Assembly (NCBI GenBank): GCA_015272215.1
Contig: JACYMD010000122.1
Span: 62,001 to 126,000, forward strand
Reading direction: 5' to 3'
Origin: Rivularia sp. T60_A2020_040
GTDB taxonomy: Bacteria > Cyanobacteriota > Cyanobacteriia > Cyanobacteriales > Nostocaceae
Length of the DNA stretch: 64,000 nucleotides
The notes beneath the pieces are model-generated. The model was not told the DNA's origin, did not search any database, and was given only the letters and a program-made list of their open reading frames with translations. How positions within the stretch are numbered: the stretch's first letter is position 1; each line of letters opens with the position of its first letter. The position numbers were made by a program, and so were the translations under genes. Shown here piece by piece: positions 25,892 to 38,050 of this stretch.

Positions 25892-28438
25892 CTAGGTAGA
25901 CGGTTTAGGATCAAAGCTATTATCCATTTCTCCAACCATAATCCCACGACCTGTCAAAGCTGCATAAACTAAATAGGGCGATCGCATATCTCCTTCTAAC
26001 CAAGTAAGTCCGGGAAATTGCTGTTTTTCGGGGTTACTAATGAGTTTCCAGGTATTTCCCATGTTTTGCGAAATGTACATTGCATCTTTTTTCTCACCAC
26101 CTACGCGCCCAAATATATAAATATAGGGGTTTTTTTCTGAGTTACCTTTACCAAAGGTGACGAATTCGCAGGTATCTACTGATGCAATTGGATGAAATAT
26201 TTTACCTCCGTCGGTGGAACGATATAGCTTATTTCCTTCGACATCTTCGGGATTGCGAGCGAAACTCATCCACACATCACCCTGCTGTGTGGGGTTAGGA
26301 ACTATCGCTGGACGTACCATCCATGTAGGTAATTTTCCGGATGCTCCTTTTCTCCAATTTGCGCCGCCATCGTTGCTGTAATAGAATGTCCAACCATTAT
26401 AATAATAAAAAGTTTTACCTTGGGGGTCTTGACGGTCAGCTGCCAAAATATACGAACTCAACCAGGGATTAATACTGTTTGCCCAGGATTTTGGTAACGC
26501 ATCATAATGGGTGTGTTTATCGTTGTTGGAATCAAAAGGTTGGGGTTTGGTTTCGTGGTCTAAGTTACGCGCTAGCTTCCAGGTTTTACCGCCGTCTATA
26601 GTATAATGCGTGAAAGGTCCCCAAGTCGGCGACCAAACCATGTTATTTGGGTTAGTCGGTGACATGGCAATTTGACCACCCATGGCGATGGTTTTCTCTC
26701 GCTTGGATTTTTCCTCTTTCCACATATTTTCTGTGGGTACGGACTCAAAAGCCTGCCAAGTTTTACCATTATCTTTGGTATATCCATGTATCGGGTAAAA
26801 CCCTTGCCATTGGTGAAAACCCACAAAAGCTGCATAGTTGGGTTTCTTGTAAGCATAATCCATACCTGTTGCTCCGGCTACGTGGGGGAATGGTACGGGG
26901 TATTTTTTCCAGTCGGGGTTTGCCCATTTAAAATCTGGATTGATATCAATATTTACGGGATTAATTTTTTCCCCAGGTACTTGGTGACGGTTGACGTGAC
27001 GAAAACCAATCATGTCCTGTACCGCACTAATTAAATCTGCTCCCCCCTGAGATTTGGGAACGGGCGGAACTCTTACTATATTCACGTCAAGTTCTTCTAA
27101 ATTGTTCATCAACCATTTGAATTTGGGGTTTGCAGCGGTTATGTCCGAAGTACAAGCTACACCCCAACCATTTGTCCACCACACTTGTTTGGGATTTGCT
27201 GGATCAAAAACTACCACTGATGCACCAGTTCCTGAGTAGGATTGATAATATTTGGGAGCAGATGAATTTACCTGATCTTGAGGATAATTAGCATCATAGG
27301 CACCCATATACATTGTTTGCTTGTTCCAGGTTTTACCAGCATTCGTAGAACGGTAAAGGTATTTGTCGGAAATCGTGATTACCATGGTGGGATTATTTCC
27401 CTGTACTGCTACAGATGAATAAACTCTTGTTGTGCCATCTGGGGTAATATCAGTCCATTTTCCGTTTTTATATTTACGCACCCCACCGGATTTTTTACCA
27501 CCGTTTTTACTATGGGTTCCAAAGCTTACGTAAAGTGTACCATCCTTGGCAACTGTTCCGCGTAAGGGGTCTTTTCCTCCTGCAATGTTCAGCCATGTTT
27601 GACCAGCATCATTGCTACTCCATACCCCTTTTCCGTGGACTCCTACATATATTGTTTTACTTGCTTGATTCGCTTTCCCAGAATTTTGATCGAAAGCGAC
27701 AAAGGTAAAACCGGGTATATCTTTATTTTCTTTACCATCGGATTTTTTGTATTCCGGTAAGCTTTTAGCTGCTGGTAATCCGCCGCTAACTTGCGTCCAT
27801 TCTTGGTTTCCGCTTTTTCTCCACAATCCATCTCGACGAGAAGCAAAGTAAATTATCTCACTTTTATTCGGGTCTAATGCTAAACGTTCTCCGGTATCGG
27901 AACGATATTCTTGGTTAGCTCCCATAAAGACATTTTTTTTACCCAAGTCTGTCGGTTTCCAAGTATTTCCCCTATCCTTGGAAACCATTATTTCACCGGA
28001 ATATTTATACTTCTTTCTGCCATCTTCGGTAATAATCGAACTGCCATGATTTACCGCAGCATACACACGAATAGGCTTTTGGGAGTCAACCGCGATACTC
28101 TCAACACCGACACCACCCTTAGAAAAGTTTGTATTAAACATATCCATTAAAGGTATCCATTTCTGATTTTGACGGTCGAAGCGATAAGCACCACCAATAT
28201 CAGTACGGACATAGACATCATAAAGTTTTACAGGGGTAATCGCCATACCCGTAACGTAACCCATGCCCTGAATATTAACGTTGCTCCATTTAAAGGATTG
28301 CGGAATTTTGTTTGGGGTGGACATAACACTAAAGTTGTTCCCAATTAAAACTATTGCGACTGTAGATATCAGTAGCACAAAGAAAATTAATTTACGTAGT
28401 AGAGGCGTGAAATGTACTTGCTTGCTGAGGATATTCAT
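25892..28438 (-). CDS. GH74-like beta-propeller protein with Asp-box repeats
   Basis: 848 residues. An N-terminal hydrophobic segment (residues 15-33) acts as signal or anchor. 'WSNVNIQGMGYVTGMAITP' and 'YVRTDIGGAYRFD' (D80) match the first blade of GH74 xyloglucanases, where the aspartate is catalytic; the likely second catalytic aspartate is D412 in 'VVVFDPANPKQVWWTNGWG'. At least eight Asp-box motifs (S-x-D-x-G-x-T-W), e.g. 'SKDRGNTW', 'SNDAGQTW', 'STNAGKTW', 'TIDGGKTW', 'SNDGGANW', show a double seven-bladed propeller. A secreted beta-glucan/xyloglucan hydrolase is the best guess; the substrate in a cyanobacterium is unclear. Upstream at 28550-28624 is a short Cys-rich frame. Confidence 0.8.
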   Translation of the reverse strand: MNILSKQVHFTPLLRKLIFFVLLISTVAIVLIGNNFSVMSTPNKIPQSFKWSNVNIQGMGYVTGMAITPVKLYDVYVRTDIGGAYRFDRQNQKWIPLMDMFNTNFSKGGVGVESIAVDSQKPIRVYAAVNHGSSIITEDGRKKYKYSGEIMVSKDRGNTWKPTDLGKKNVFMGANQEYRSDTGERLALDPNKSEIIYFASRRDGLWRKSGNQEWTQVSGGLPAAKSLPEYKKSDGKENKDIPGFTFVAFDQNSGKANQASKTIYVGVHGKGVWSSNDAGQTWLNIAGGKDPLRGTVAKDGTLYVSFGTHSKNGGKKSGGVRKYKNGKWTDITPDGTTRVYSSVAVQGNNPTMVITISDKYLYRSTNAGKTWNKQTMYMGAYDANYPQDQVNSSAPKYYQSYSGTGASVVVFDPANPKQVWWTNGWGVACTSDITAANPKFKWLMNNLEELDVNIVRVPPVPKSQGGADLISAVQDMIGFRHVNRHQVPGEKINPVNIDINPDFKWANPDWKKYPVPFPHVAGATGMDYAYKKPNYAAFVGFHQWQGFYPIHGYTKDNGKTWQAFESVPTENMWKEEKSKREKTIAMGGQIAMSPTNPNNMVWSPTWGPFTHYTIDGGKTWKLARNLDHETKPQPFDSNNDKHTHYDALPKSWANSINPWLSSYILAADRQDPQGKTFYYYNGWTFYYSNDGGANWRKGASGKLPTWMVRPAIVPNPTQQGDVWMSFARNPEDVEGNKLYRSTDGGKIFHPIASVDTCEFVTFGKGNSEKNPYIYIFGRVGGEKKDAMYISQNMGNTWKLISNPEKQQFPGLTWLEGDMRSPYLVYAALTGRGIMVGEMDNSFDPKPST

Positions 28439-28549
28439 TGCTTTGAAACTCTCTCCTTCCTGATGTTCCTTTTTAGGAAGAAAAATAAAAAGTAAATTGG
28501 AAAAGGAAGTATAAAATTTATAACTATATAGAAACGAATTGTCTTTGTT

Positions 28550-28624
28550 TTAACATTTATCCTCTGCCTCGCAGGAACGGCAAACGACATCAGTACCTGA
28601 AAGGACACAGGAGTAACCATTCAC
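28550..28624 (-). CDS. Possible small cysteine-rich peptide (24 residues)
   Basis: GTG 28624 to TAA 28550, 111 bases upstream of the GH74-like gene on the same strand. It encodes 24 residues with four cysteines at 6, 15, 18 and 22+2 (C24), containing 'GTDVVCRSCEAEDKC'; the CxxC plus flanking cysteines look like a metal site. The stretch is GC-richer than its surroundings. There is no strong ribosome-binding site, and an overlapping frame (28435-28620) is also open, so it could instead be a structured RNA or leader. Not recognised. Confidence 0.3.
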   Translation of the reverse strand: MNGYSCVLSGTDVVCRSCEAEDKC

Positions 28625-28664
28625 TCGTTAAAAAATGTAAGAAAACTTATTCTTACCTTTAAAG

Positions 28665-29231
28665 CTAACGGAACAACCTCGCAACAGCACAGGTAAAATT
28701 TGGAAGCAATGGCGAAGTTAGCTCGTCAGAACTGAATAAAGTTGCAACCAGCTTGAGTTGAGCTTTGTCACGTCTATAAACTTCAACTTGCTGCGATCGC
28801 CAATCTAAAATCCAATATTCTTGTACTCCTCTAGAAGCGTATAATTTTAACTTTGCTTCTCTGTCTCGGCGTTGGTTTACAACTCCCTCAGAAAGTACTT
28901 CAACAGCCAAATCTGGCGCTCCGGTTAGGTGTCCAGCGTCATCAATCAAAGTAGAGAGACGTTCAAAACTAACCCAAACCACATCGGGAATTACGTTATC
29001 GGCATCAGTAAAGATAACTCCCGGAGTGGGAATCGCTTGTCCCGACTGGTTTTGTTCTGACCAGTCGTCAAGAACGGTAAAAATTGAACCGATAACTTTT
29101 TGATGTCTCCAATGAGGTGCTTTAGTCACGAATAACTCCCCATCAATAATTTCGTAGCGATTGCCGTTATCGGGCAGTAATTCAATATCGGCTGTTGTCC
29201 AACGTACTCGGTCTTCAATGCTTTGACTCAT
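28665..29231 (-). CDS. Uma2-family (DUF820) restriction-like nuclease domain protein
   Basis: 188 residues from ATG 29231, which gives the usual Uma2 start; the frame is open 42 codons further upstream but those lack family character. PD-(D/E)XK-like pattern: 'NGNRYEIIDGELFV' (conserved E near the start), 'VIPDVVWVSFERL', 'PDLAVEVLSEGVVNQRRDREAKLKLY' and 'GVQEYWILDWRSQQVEVYRR'. These proteins are expanded in cyanobacteria, function unsettled; a nuclease fold is well supported. Single gene, no partner. Confidence 0.85.
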   Translation of the reverse strand: MSQSIEDRVRWTTADIELLPDNGNRYEIIDGELFVTKAPHWRHQKVIGSIFTVLDDWSEQNQSGQAIPTPGVIFTDADNVIPDVVWVSFERLSTLIDDAGHLTGAPDLAVEVLSEGVVNQRRDREAKLKLYASRGVQEYWILDWRSQQVEVYRRDKAQLKLVATLFSSDELTSPLLPNFTCAVARLFR

Positions 29232-29643
29232 GGCTTTTATCTCCCGCGCTATCAGTATTTTAACAAAACTGTTATTCACAACTTGAGGGAAGGTAAATAG
29301 GTCAGCACGGAAAATTATCATTGAGACAAGGCAAAAGGCTGTCTTGCTTTCTTGCAAGAGGTAAGAGGGTTTAAGATTGATTTAGATTTCTTTACATAAC
29401 GCTGTTTTTTTGTACCGACTTACTTAGTGCGACCCGAAAAGGTCGCTCTTTGACTAGCAGGGAGCGAGACGCTCCCACTACAAACGCATTACCCGTCAAA
29501 GTTAGTGTGACAGACTACTAGTAGTTACAGCACTTTGCAAGCTTCTACTCTCAAATAACATACAAAAAAGAGGTCTTTTTTGACCTCTTCACAACTTCCT
29601 AAAATGATATATGGTTTATTTTTGAATTATTTTAATTTAATAT
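29232..29643. repeat. Intergenic region with family D repeat (29421-29520)
   Basis: Contains 'AGCAGGGAGCGAGACGCTCCCACTAC' preceded by 'CGACCCGAAAAGGTCG' and followed by an E-type end (AGTGTGACAGACTACTAG). No gene. The apcC terminator follows. Confidence 0.55.
29568..29589 (-). terminator. Rho-independent terminator of the apc operon
   Basis: On the minus strand AAGAGGTC-AAAAAA-GACCTCTT followed by TTTTTTGT, 55 bases after the apcC stop codon. Textbook stem and T-tract. Confidence 0.9.
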
Positions 29644-29847
29644 CTACGCTAAACCAGTATTCATACCTTGCTTTCCGGTAGCTAATTCTACTTTAACAAT
29701 TGTGCCACCCATTTTTTGAATGCGTTGCTGTTCGCGGAACCAGTTTTCGTAAGGAACTAGTTTAGTAAAGTAGGTATTTTGTAGTTCGCGCTGAGTACGA
29801 ATTCTACTTTGGCTGGGAACGCAAGCAGTAACTTTAAACATCCGCAT
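29644..29847 (-). CDS. apcC: Phycobilisome core linker ApcC (LC 7.8)
   Basis: 67 residues, full family length. It is a single CpcD-type linker domain ('MFKVTACVPSQSRIRTQRELQNTYFTKLVPYENWFREQQRIQ') that caps the ends of allophycocyanin trimers in the phycobilisome core. Last gene of the apcE-A-B-C operon; the 276-base apcB-apcC gap is longer than usual, and a strong terminator follows. Confidence 0.97.
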   Translation of the reverse strand: MRMFKVTACVPSQSRIRTQRELQNTYFTKLVPYENWFREQQRIQKMGGTIVKVELATGKQGMNTGLA

Positions 29848-30123
29848 GGGGTTAAATCTCCTAATAGTAACAATTGAAAATTTTTTAACAAGCTGAATAT
29901 CAGAAATCTACATTACGGTGTCAGTCTAAAACTCCTACACCAGAATTCTGAATTCTTTTTTATTTATTTCAAAAGAGCAAATCTTTATCAAATTATTGCA
30001 AGGCTGGAAATCAATCATCAATACTAGACAGCTAACACATATCAGTTCAAATGCTGAAAAGATGAGCAATCAGACTTTCTAGCACTCATAACTGATTCCC
30101 AGACCTCTATCATAAAAATGCTA

Positions 30124-30609
30124 CTAGCTTAAGCCAGAGCAAATGTAGTCGAAGTATACACCCATTTCCTTACCAGCGTCGGGACCAACCAAGCTAGCGG
30201 TAACTTCTTTCATTGACTGAATAGCTTGTACAGTAGCTCCAACGGGTACACCCAAGGAGTTGTAGGTTTCTTTCAAACCGTTTAGTACGCGCTCATCCAA
30301 GATGGAAGGATCGCCAGCCAACATAGCGTAGGTGGAGTAGCGTAAGTAGTAATCCAAATCGCGGATACAAGCAGCGTAACGGCGAGTGGTGTACATATTA
30401 CCACCAGGACGGGTGATATCAGAGTACAACAAGGATTTAGCTACAGCTTCTTTGACGATCGCAGCAGCATTAGCAGCAATAGAAGTAGCAGCACGTACTC
30501 TCAACTCACCAGTTTGGAAGTAGCCTTTGAGCTTTTCCATTGCGCTGGTATCGAGGTACTTACCTTGAACGTCCGAAGAATTGATAACAGAAGTAATTGC
30601 GTCTTGCAT
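30124..30609 (-). CDS. apcB: Allophycocyanin beta subunit
   Basis: 161 residues, the standard length. The phycocyanobilin attachment cysteine is in '[20 protein letters not shown]' (Cys about 81), and the asparagine methylated in beta subunits lies in the 'PGGNMY' neighbourhood. Forms alpha-beta heterodimers with ApcA that assemble into core trimers carrying energy to the photosystems. 153 bases downstream of apcA; no insertion or frame damage. Confidence 0.98.
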   Translation of the reverse strand: MQDAITSVINSSDVQGKYLDTSAMEKLKGYFQTGELRVRAATSIAANAAAIVKEAVAKSLLYSDITRPGGNMYTTRRYAACIRDLDYYLRYSTYAMLAGDPSILDERVLNGLKETYNSLGVPVGATVQAIQSMKEVTASLVGPDAGKEMGVYFDYICSGLS

Positions 30610-30762
30610 GATTATTATTTCCTAATTTCCAACTGTTTTACAACACCTGGGAGATGTGATGTGGCAAATAGATCAGGCTTTTGTTTATTATCATCCCCGC
30701 TATAAATAGAGAGACTTTCAACATTTGACCAAAATCTATGTAAATAGGGGAATCAACTCACC

Positions 30763-31248
30763 CTACTGCATTGCACCTACTAAATAGTCGAAGTAAGCAC
30801 CAGCTTCACCAGAGTCTTCAGCAGACATCATGCCAGTAGCAACGTTTTTCATTGCACGAACGCCTTCAGCAACTGCGTCAATAGGAGTTCCCAAAGACCT
30901 GTACATTTCGCGAACGCCTACAATCCCAATTTCTTCAATGGGTGTAACATCACCAGCAACGATACCGTAGGTAACTAAGCGCAGATAATAATCCATATCG
31001 CGCAAGCAGGTAGCGGTCATTTCTTGACCATAAGCGTTACCACCAGGAGATACAACATCGGGACGCTTTTGGAACAGTTGGTCTCCAGCTTGTTTAACGA
31101 TGCGCTCGCGGTTTTCGGTGAGCATTTGAGCAACACGCAAACGGCGTTCGCCACTTGTAGCAAAGCTCTTAATTCTATCTAGTTCGCCGGGGCTAAGGTA
31201 GCGAGCCTCTGCATCAGCATTCACGATGGACTTCGTGACGATACTCAT
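30763..31248 (-). CDS. apcA: Allophycocyanin alpha subunit
   Basis: 161 residues. Bilin-binding cysteine in '[19 protein letters not shown]' (about residue 81), N-terminal helices '[21 protein letters not shown]' typical of ApcA. Pairs with ApcB in the phycobilisome core. It is separated from apcE by 384 bases that carry heptamer repeats, and its own strong expression in such operons usually comes from a promoter in that gap. Confidence 0.98.
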   Translation of the reverse strand: MSIVTKSIVNADAEARYLSPGELDRIKSFATSGERRLRVAQMLTENRERIVKQAGDQLFQKRPDVVSPGGNAYGQEMTATCLRDMDYYLRLVTYGIVAGDVTPIEEIGIVGVREMYRSLGTPIDAVAEGVRAMKNVATGMMSAEDSGEAGAYFDYLVGAMQ

Positions 31249-31632
31249 TATAAGGATTCCTCCAATACGAATGAAACCTGAGTGGATTTGAAAGTGGTGT
31301 GACTGAAAAACGGTTAGCTGAGTTCAGTTACTGCGGAACTTTTCATGATTCCCAGCCTGTTTGAGTAAACACCAGTACGCAAAAAGGAAACTCAATTACC
31401 TTCAAAAATTATTCTCCGGCATTTTGTTGAGTATTTATGACTCTTTTTAACACTTTGTAACATTAATTTTCATGTTCGCCGGTTTTTGGCAGTTGGTAAT
31501 TGGGGATTGGTAATTGATATACCTCCCACAAAAAGGTGAGTGAGGATTGAGAATTGGTAATTGGAAAGTAAAATTTTTACCCATTACCCATTACCCATTC
31601 CCCATACCCAACCTTTGACCTTTAACCTGAAT
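31249..31632. repeat. apcE-apcA spacer with STRR heptamers (31491-31620)
   Basis: Direct repeats of TTGGTAA/GGTAATT and CATTACC-type heptamers (for example 'CATTACCCATTACCCATT') fill 31491-31620. The apcA-proximal half (31249-31490) is AT-rich and presumably holds the apcA promoter; no further gene. Confidence 0.65.
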
Positions 31633-35267
<3,635 letters not shown>

Positions 35268-36467
35268 CTACAGTGTTGCATCCAATCGAATCAACTGCCC
35301 ATTGCTCTGATCTGTAATCACATATAATTTACCATCGGGAGCTACCTTCACATCACGCACGCGCTGACCGATTTCGATGGATTTTTGACTGACAATTCTA
35401 CCTTCTCCATCTAATTCGATATGGCGAACATCTTGGGAAACTAATCCCCCCGCAAATAAATCACCGTTATAAAATGCTAATCCAGAAGGCGCGATTGCTG
35501 GTGTCCAAACGACTTTGGGGTCTACCATACCCGGACGAGAGCGTTCTTGAGAAATTTCCCCTCCACTATATTCACGACTATGAGTAACAACAGGCCAGCC
35601 ATAATTTTCCCCTGCTTCTATCAGGTTGAGTTCATCACCACCACGGGAACCGTGTTCGGTTGACCATATTCTTTTACTTTCCGGGTCGATGGTCAGTCCT
35701 TGTATATTACGATGTCCGTAACTCCAGATAGCTGGATTGGCATTTTTTGATGTGACAAAGGGATTATCTTTGGGGATAGAACCATCATCATTTAAGCGGA
35801 CAATTTTACCAAGTTGACTATCGAGCTTTTGAGCTTGTTCGCGAGGAAGTTCGCCATTAATTTTCAGTGGTGGATTCCCACCGTCACCAATTGCGAACAA
35901 CATCGTATTATCCGGTAGCCAAACGATGCGGGAACCAAAATGCTGTCCACCGGGTTTGCTGGGTGATGCTTCAAAGATTACTTGTAAGTCGGTTAATGCT
36001 TTACCGTCGAATTTAGCTCTGGCAACTCTGGTACGGTTCGCTTGTTGGGTACCGTGGGAATAACTTAGATACACAAAACGATTTTCGGCAAAGTTGGGGT
36101 GAAGCGAAATTTCCATCAAGCCACCTTGACTAACGGCAAAGACTTCGGGAACTCCGGTTATGGGTGTTGCTTCGAGTACTCCATTACGAACAATTCGCAA
36201 TCTACCGGGACGTTCGGTAATTAACATTGCTCCATCCGGCAACCATGTCATGCTCCAAGGATTTTCTAAACCTTCTAAAATCTTTGTTTTTTGAAAGTTC
36301 CTAACCTGTGGAACATTTTTTGAAGATGGGACTTCATAGCTTGACTCGGAACCGATTGCTGATGAATCATTTGAGGGATTTTGTGCTGAGGAACACCCAG
36401 CAGCAATAAACGCGATTGATGCCATCCCGGATAAAAGTCGCTTTGATAAATATGATGGGAAATACAT
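35268..36467 (-). CDS. PQQ-dependent sugar (aldose/sorbosone) dehydrogenase, lipoprotein
   Basis: 399 residues. A lipoprotein signal with lipobox IAAGC (C25) is followed by a six-bladed propeller of the soluble glucose dehydrogenase/YliI family: 'LENPWSMTWLPDGAMLITERPGRLRIV', 'GLMEISLHPNFAENRFVYLSYS', 'GRIVWLPDNTMLFAIGDGG' analogue (HFGSRIVWLPDN), and 'HRNIQGLTIDP' with 'WSTEHGSRGGDELN', which bind PQQ, Ca2+ and sugar. A periplasmic oxidation of aldoses is expected. No PQQ synthesis genes are seen here. The 5' leader is made of heptamer repeats, and the last codon and stop lie in a palindrome. Confidence 0.85.
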   Translation of the reverse strand: MYFPSYLSKRLLSGMASIAFIAAGCSSAQNPSNDSSAIGSESSYEVPSSKNVPQVRNFQKTKILEGLENPWSMTWLPDGAMLITERPGRLRIVRNGVLEATPITGVPEVFAVSQGGLMEISLHPNFAENRFVYLSYSHGTQQANRTRVARAKFDGKALTDLQVIFEASPSKPGGQHFGSRIVWLPDNTMLFAIGDGGNPPLKINGELPREQAQKLDSQLGKIVRLNDDGSIPKDNPFVTSKNANPAIWSYGHRNIQGLTIDPESKRIWSTEHGSRGGDELNLIEAGENYGWPVVTHSREYSGGEISQERSRPGMVDPKVVWTPAIAPSGLAFYNGDLFAGGLVSQDVRHIELDGEGRIVSQKSIEIGQRVRDVKVAPDGKLYVITDQSNGQLIRLDATL

Positions 36468-36471
36468 TTTA

Positions 36472-36510
36472 GGTCAAAGGTTAAAGGTTGAAGGTTAAAG
36501 GTTAAAGGTT
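36472..36510. repeat. GGTTAAA heptamer array (STRR) in the sugar dehydrogenase leader
   Basis: About five to six heptamers of the form GGTYRAA (GGTCAAA, GGTTAAA, GGTTGAA, GGTTAAA, GGTTAAA). It ends five bases before the start codon at 36467 on the minus strand, so it occupies the place of a ribosome-binding site. Confidence 0.8.
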
Positions 36511-37098
36511 TAATTAAACATAGTTAGCAATAAATTCGTTTTCCTAAACTATTTATTAGCAGAATAAGGAGAATTTTTGATATTTTTGATATTTTTTTGA
36601 TATTTTGATTTTGATGCTCAAATGTGACATGAGAATGTCAACAATTCATTCATAATCTTACAACTCTTATAGTAAAGGTATCTTGTCCGTGCGCTTATTA
36701 TCGAACCGAAAGATGAGTTTGATTTATCTCTCAGACAAACAGGAATCAAAGATTCGAGAGCCATCTAAATTAATTCACTTTGATAATATATCCATTTAGT
36801 AAAGTTATTTCGCTGATTTTTAGTATAAAACAATATTTTTACCGCTGTTAACTTCATTTTAATTCTATGTAGTAAGAACTAATACCGGAGTCAATATTGA
36901 GTGAAATAAAGCCAGGTAAAGGGAATTATTATTTGTTGTACTGATACTTCATATTTTATTTATCAATTGTCTTAAAGTTAATATTGCTTCTTCATAATTG
37001 AATTCAGTTTTTTCTCGGATTTACGTTTAAATAATGCTTTTGATACATTTTGATAGTTGAAGCAAAACAAAACTTTCTAAAAACTAACGAGATCTAAA
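36511..37098. other. Divergent intergenic region
   Basis: 588 bases, strongly AT-rich, between the divergent sugar dehydrogenase and PEP-CTERM genes. 'TTTTTGATATTTTTGATATTTTTTTGATATTTTGATTTTGATG' type near-repeats of TTTTGATA occur at 36575-36615. Beyond presumed promoters I see nothing. Confidence 0.4.
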
Positions 37099-37740
37099 AT
37101 GATAAATAATTTATTGCAAAAGGTTTTAGTTTCCACTGCCGTTGGTACAGTAATTGGATTTTCTGCAATTATTGGTACTGTTAATTCAGCAATGGCTGCA
37201 TTAACAATTAACTCTCCATCAGTAAATAACAAAGGTCAAACACAAGATATTTCTAATATTGTCCTCTATCTTCAAGATAATTCTGGAACAATTAGTAAAG
37301 TAAAAATTGATAGCGTTTCAGGTACAAAGTCTTACGATGCTACAAATTTTTTAAACAAATATTATCCGGATTCTCAAGTAGTAGCTTACACTGTAAAAGC
37401 TGGGAATAATAAATCAGATATGGGTCCTGGAGAAGGTGACTTGTTCGTTTTAAATCAACAAAGCACTTTACCCAAGGGTGCTGCTAACACAACTTATCAA
37501 TATTCACAAGTTTCTCAAATTCAGCCTAGTGCACAAGCACCTGCTCCTACCCCAGTTGTACAAGAACCTGCTCCAACGCCAGTTGTAGAAGAACCTGACA
37601 TACAACCAGGAAGAAATACTTATGCTCTAGCAGAAGAACCTCCCACCGAAAAAGTTAAAGTTCCTGAGCCTGGAAGCATAGTCGCGATCGCAATTTTTGG
37701 AATCGGTGGATTAGTCGCTAAAAAGAAAGTCTCTTCTTAA
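37099..37740 (+). CDS. PEP-CTERM surface protein with proline-rich linker
   Basis: 213 residues. Signal peptide to about residue 34 ('NSAMAAL'), a small domain of ~110 residues without recognised family ('DISNIVLYLQDNSGTISKVK', 'FLNKYYPDSQVVAYTVKAG'), a repeat linker with two units of 'APAPTPVVQEP/APTPVVEEP' (about 148-168), and a sorting tail 'VPEPGSIVAIAIFGIGGLVA' plus KKKVSS. It should be exported and sorted by an exosortase to the envelope or extracellular matrix. AGATCTAAAATG at the start lacks a clear Shine-Dalgarno. Confidence 0.8.
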   Translation: MINNLLQKVLVSTAVGTVIGFSAIIGTVNSAMAALTINSPSVNNKGQTQDISNIVLYLQDNSGTISKVKIDSVSGTKSYDATNFLNKYYPDSQVVAYTVKAGNNKSDMGPGEGDLFVLNQQSTLPKGAANTTYQYSQVSQIQPSAQAPAPTPVVQEPAPTPVVEEPDIQPGRNTYALAEEPPTEKVKVPEPGSIVAIAIFGIGGLVAKKKVSS

Positions 37741-37870
37741 GAATTTACCAGAATCAAAAGGGTTGCATCACTATTTTATAATTCTAACTAAACCAAGTTA
37801 TTGCTCTTACGCTTCCAACGTCATAATTAATCTTTAAAAAGAATAAATAGCCACGAATATTTAATCAAAA

Positions 37871-37904
37871 CTTCTATACTCTATGGGTGAGTGTAGAGGT
37901 TTTT
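37871..37904 (+). terminator. Terminator after the PEP-CTERM gene
   Basis: Stem CTTCTATACTC (37871-37881) with GAGTGTAGAGG (37889-37899), two G-U pairs, then TTTTT. It is 130 bases after the stop codon; no other gene lies between. Confidence 0.6.
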
Positions 37905-38050
37905 GTGTATGAATAAATTGAGGGGATTAGTGAAACTATTTTTTGAATTATTGCGATAAAAATATAATGCCATTATCTAATTACTTTACAGCAAAGAAAA
38001 TCTAAGATAGTATGCGAGCAAAAAGCATATTTTACTATAATTTTTCCACA

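Noticed and set aside
28435-28620. 61-codon frame overlapping the Cys-rich frame
   Set aside because: Second half is low-complexity AT-rich translation running into the GH74-like start; the first half competes with the Cys-rich reading frame and I cannot decide by eye.
28561-28625. Riboswitch (c-di-GMP or cobalamin type) suggested by GGCAAAC and GGAGTAACC
   Set aside because: The conserved core elements of these riboswitches are absent and the strand orientation does not fit a downstream gene.
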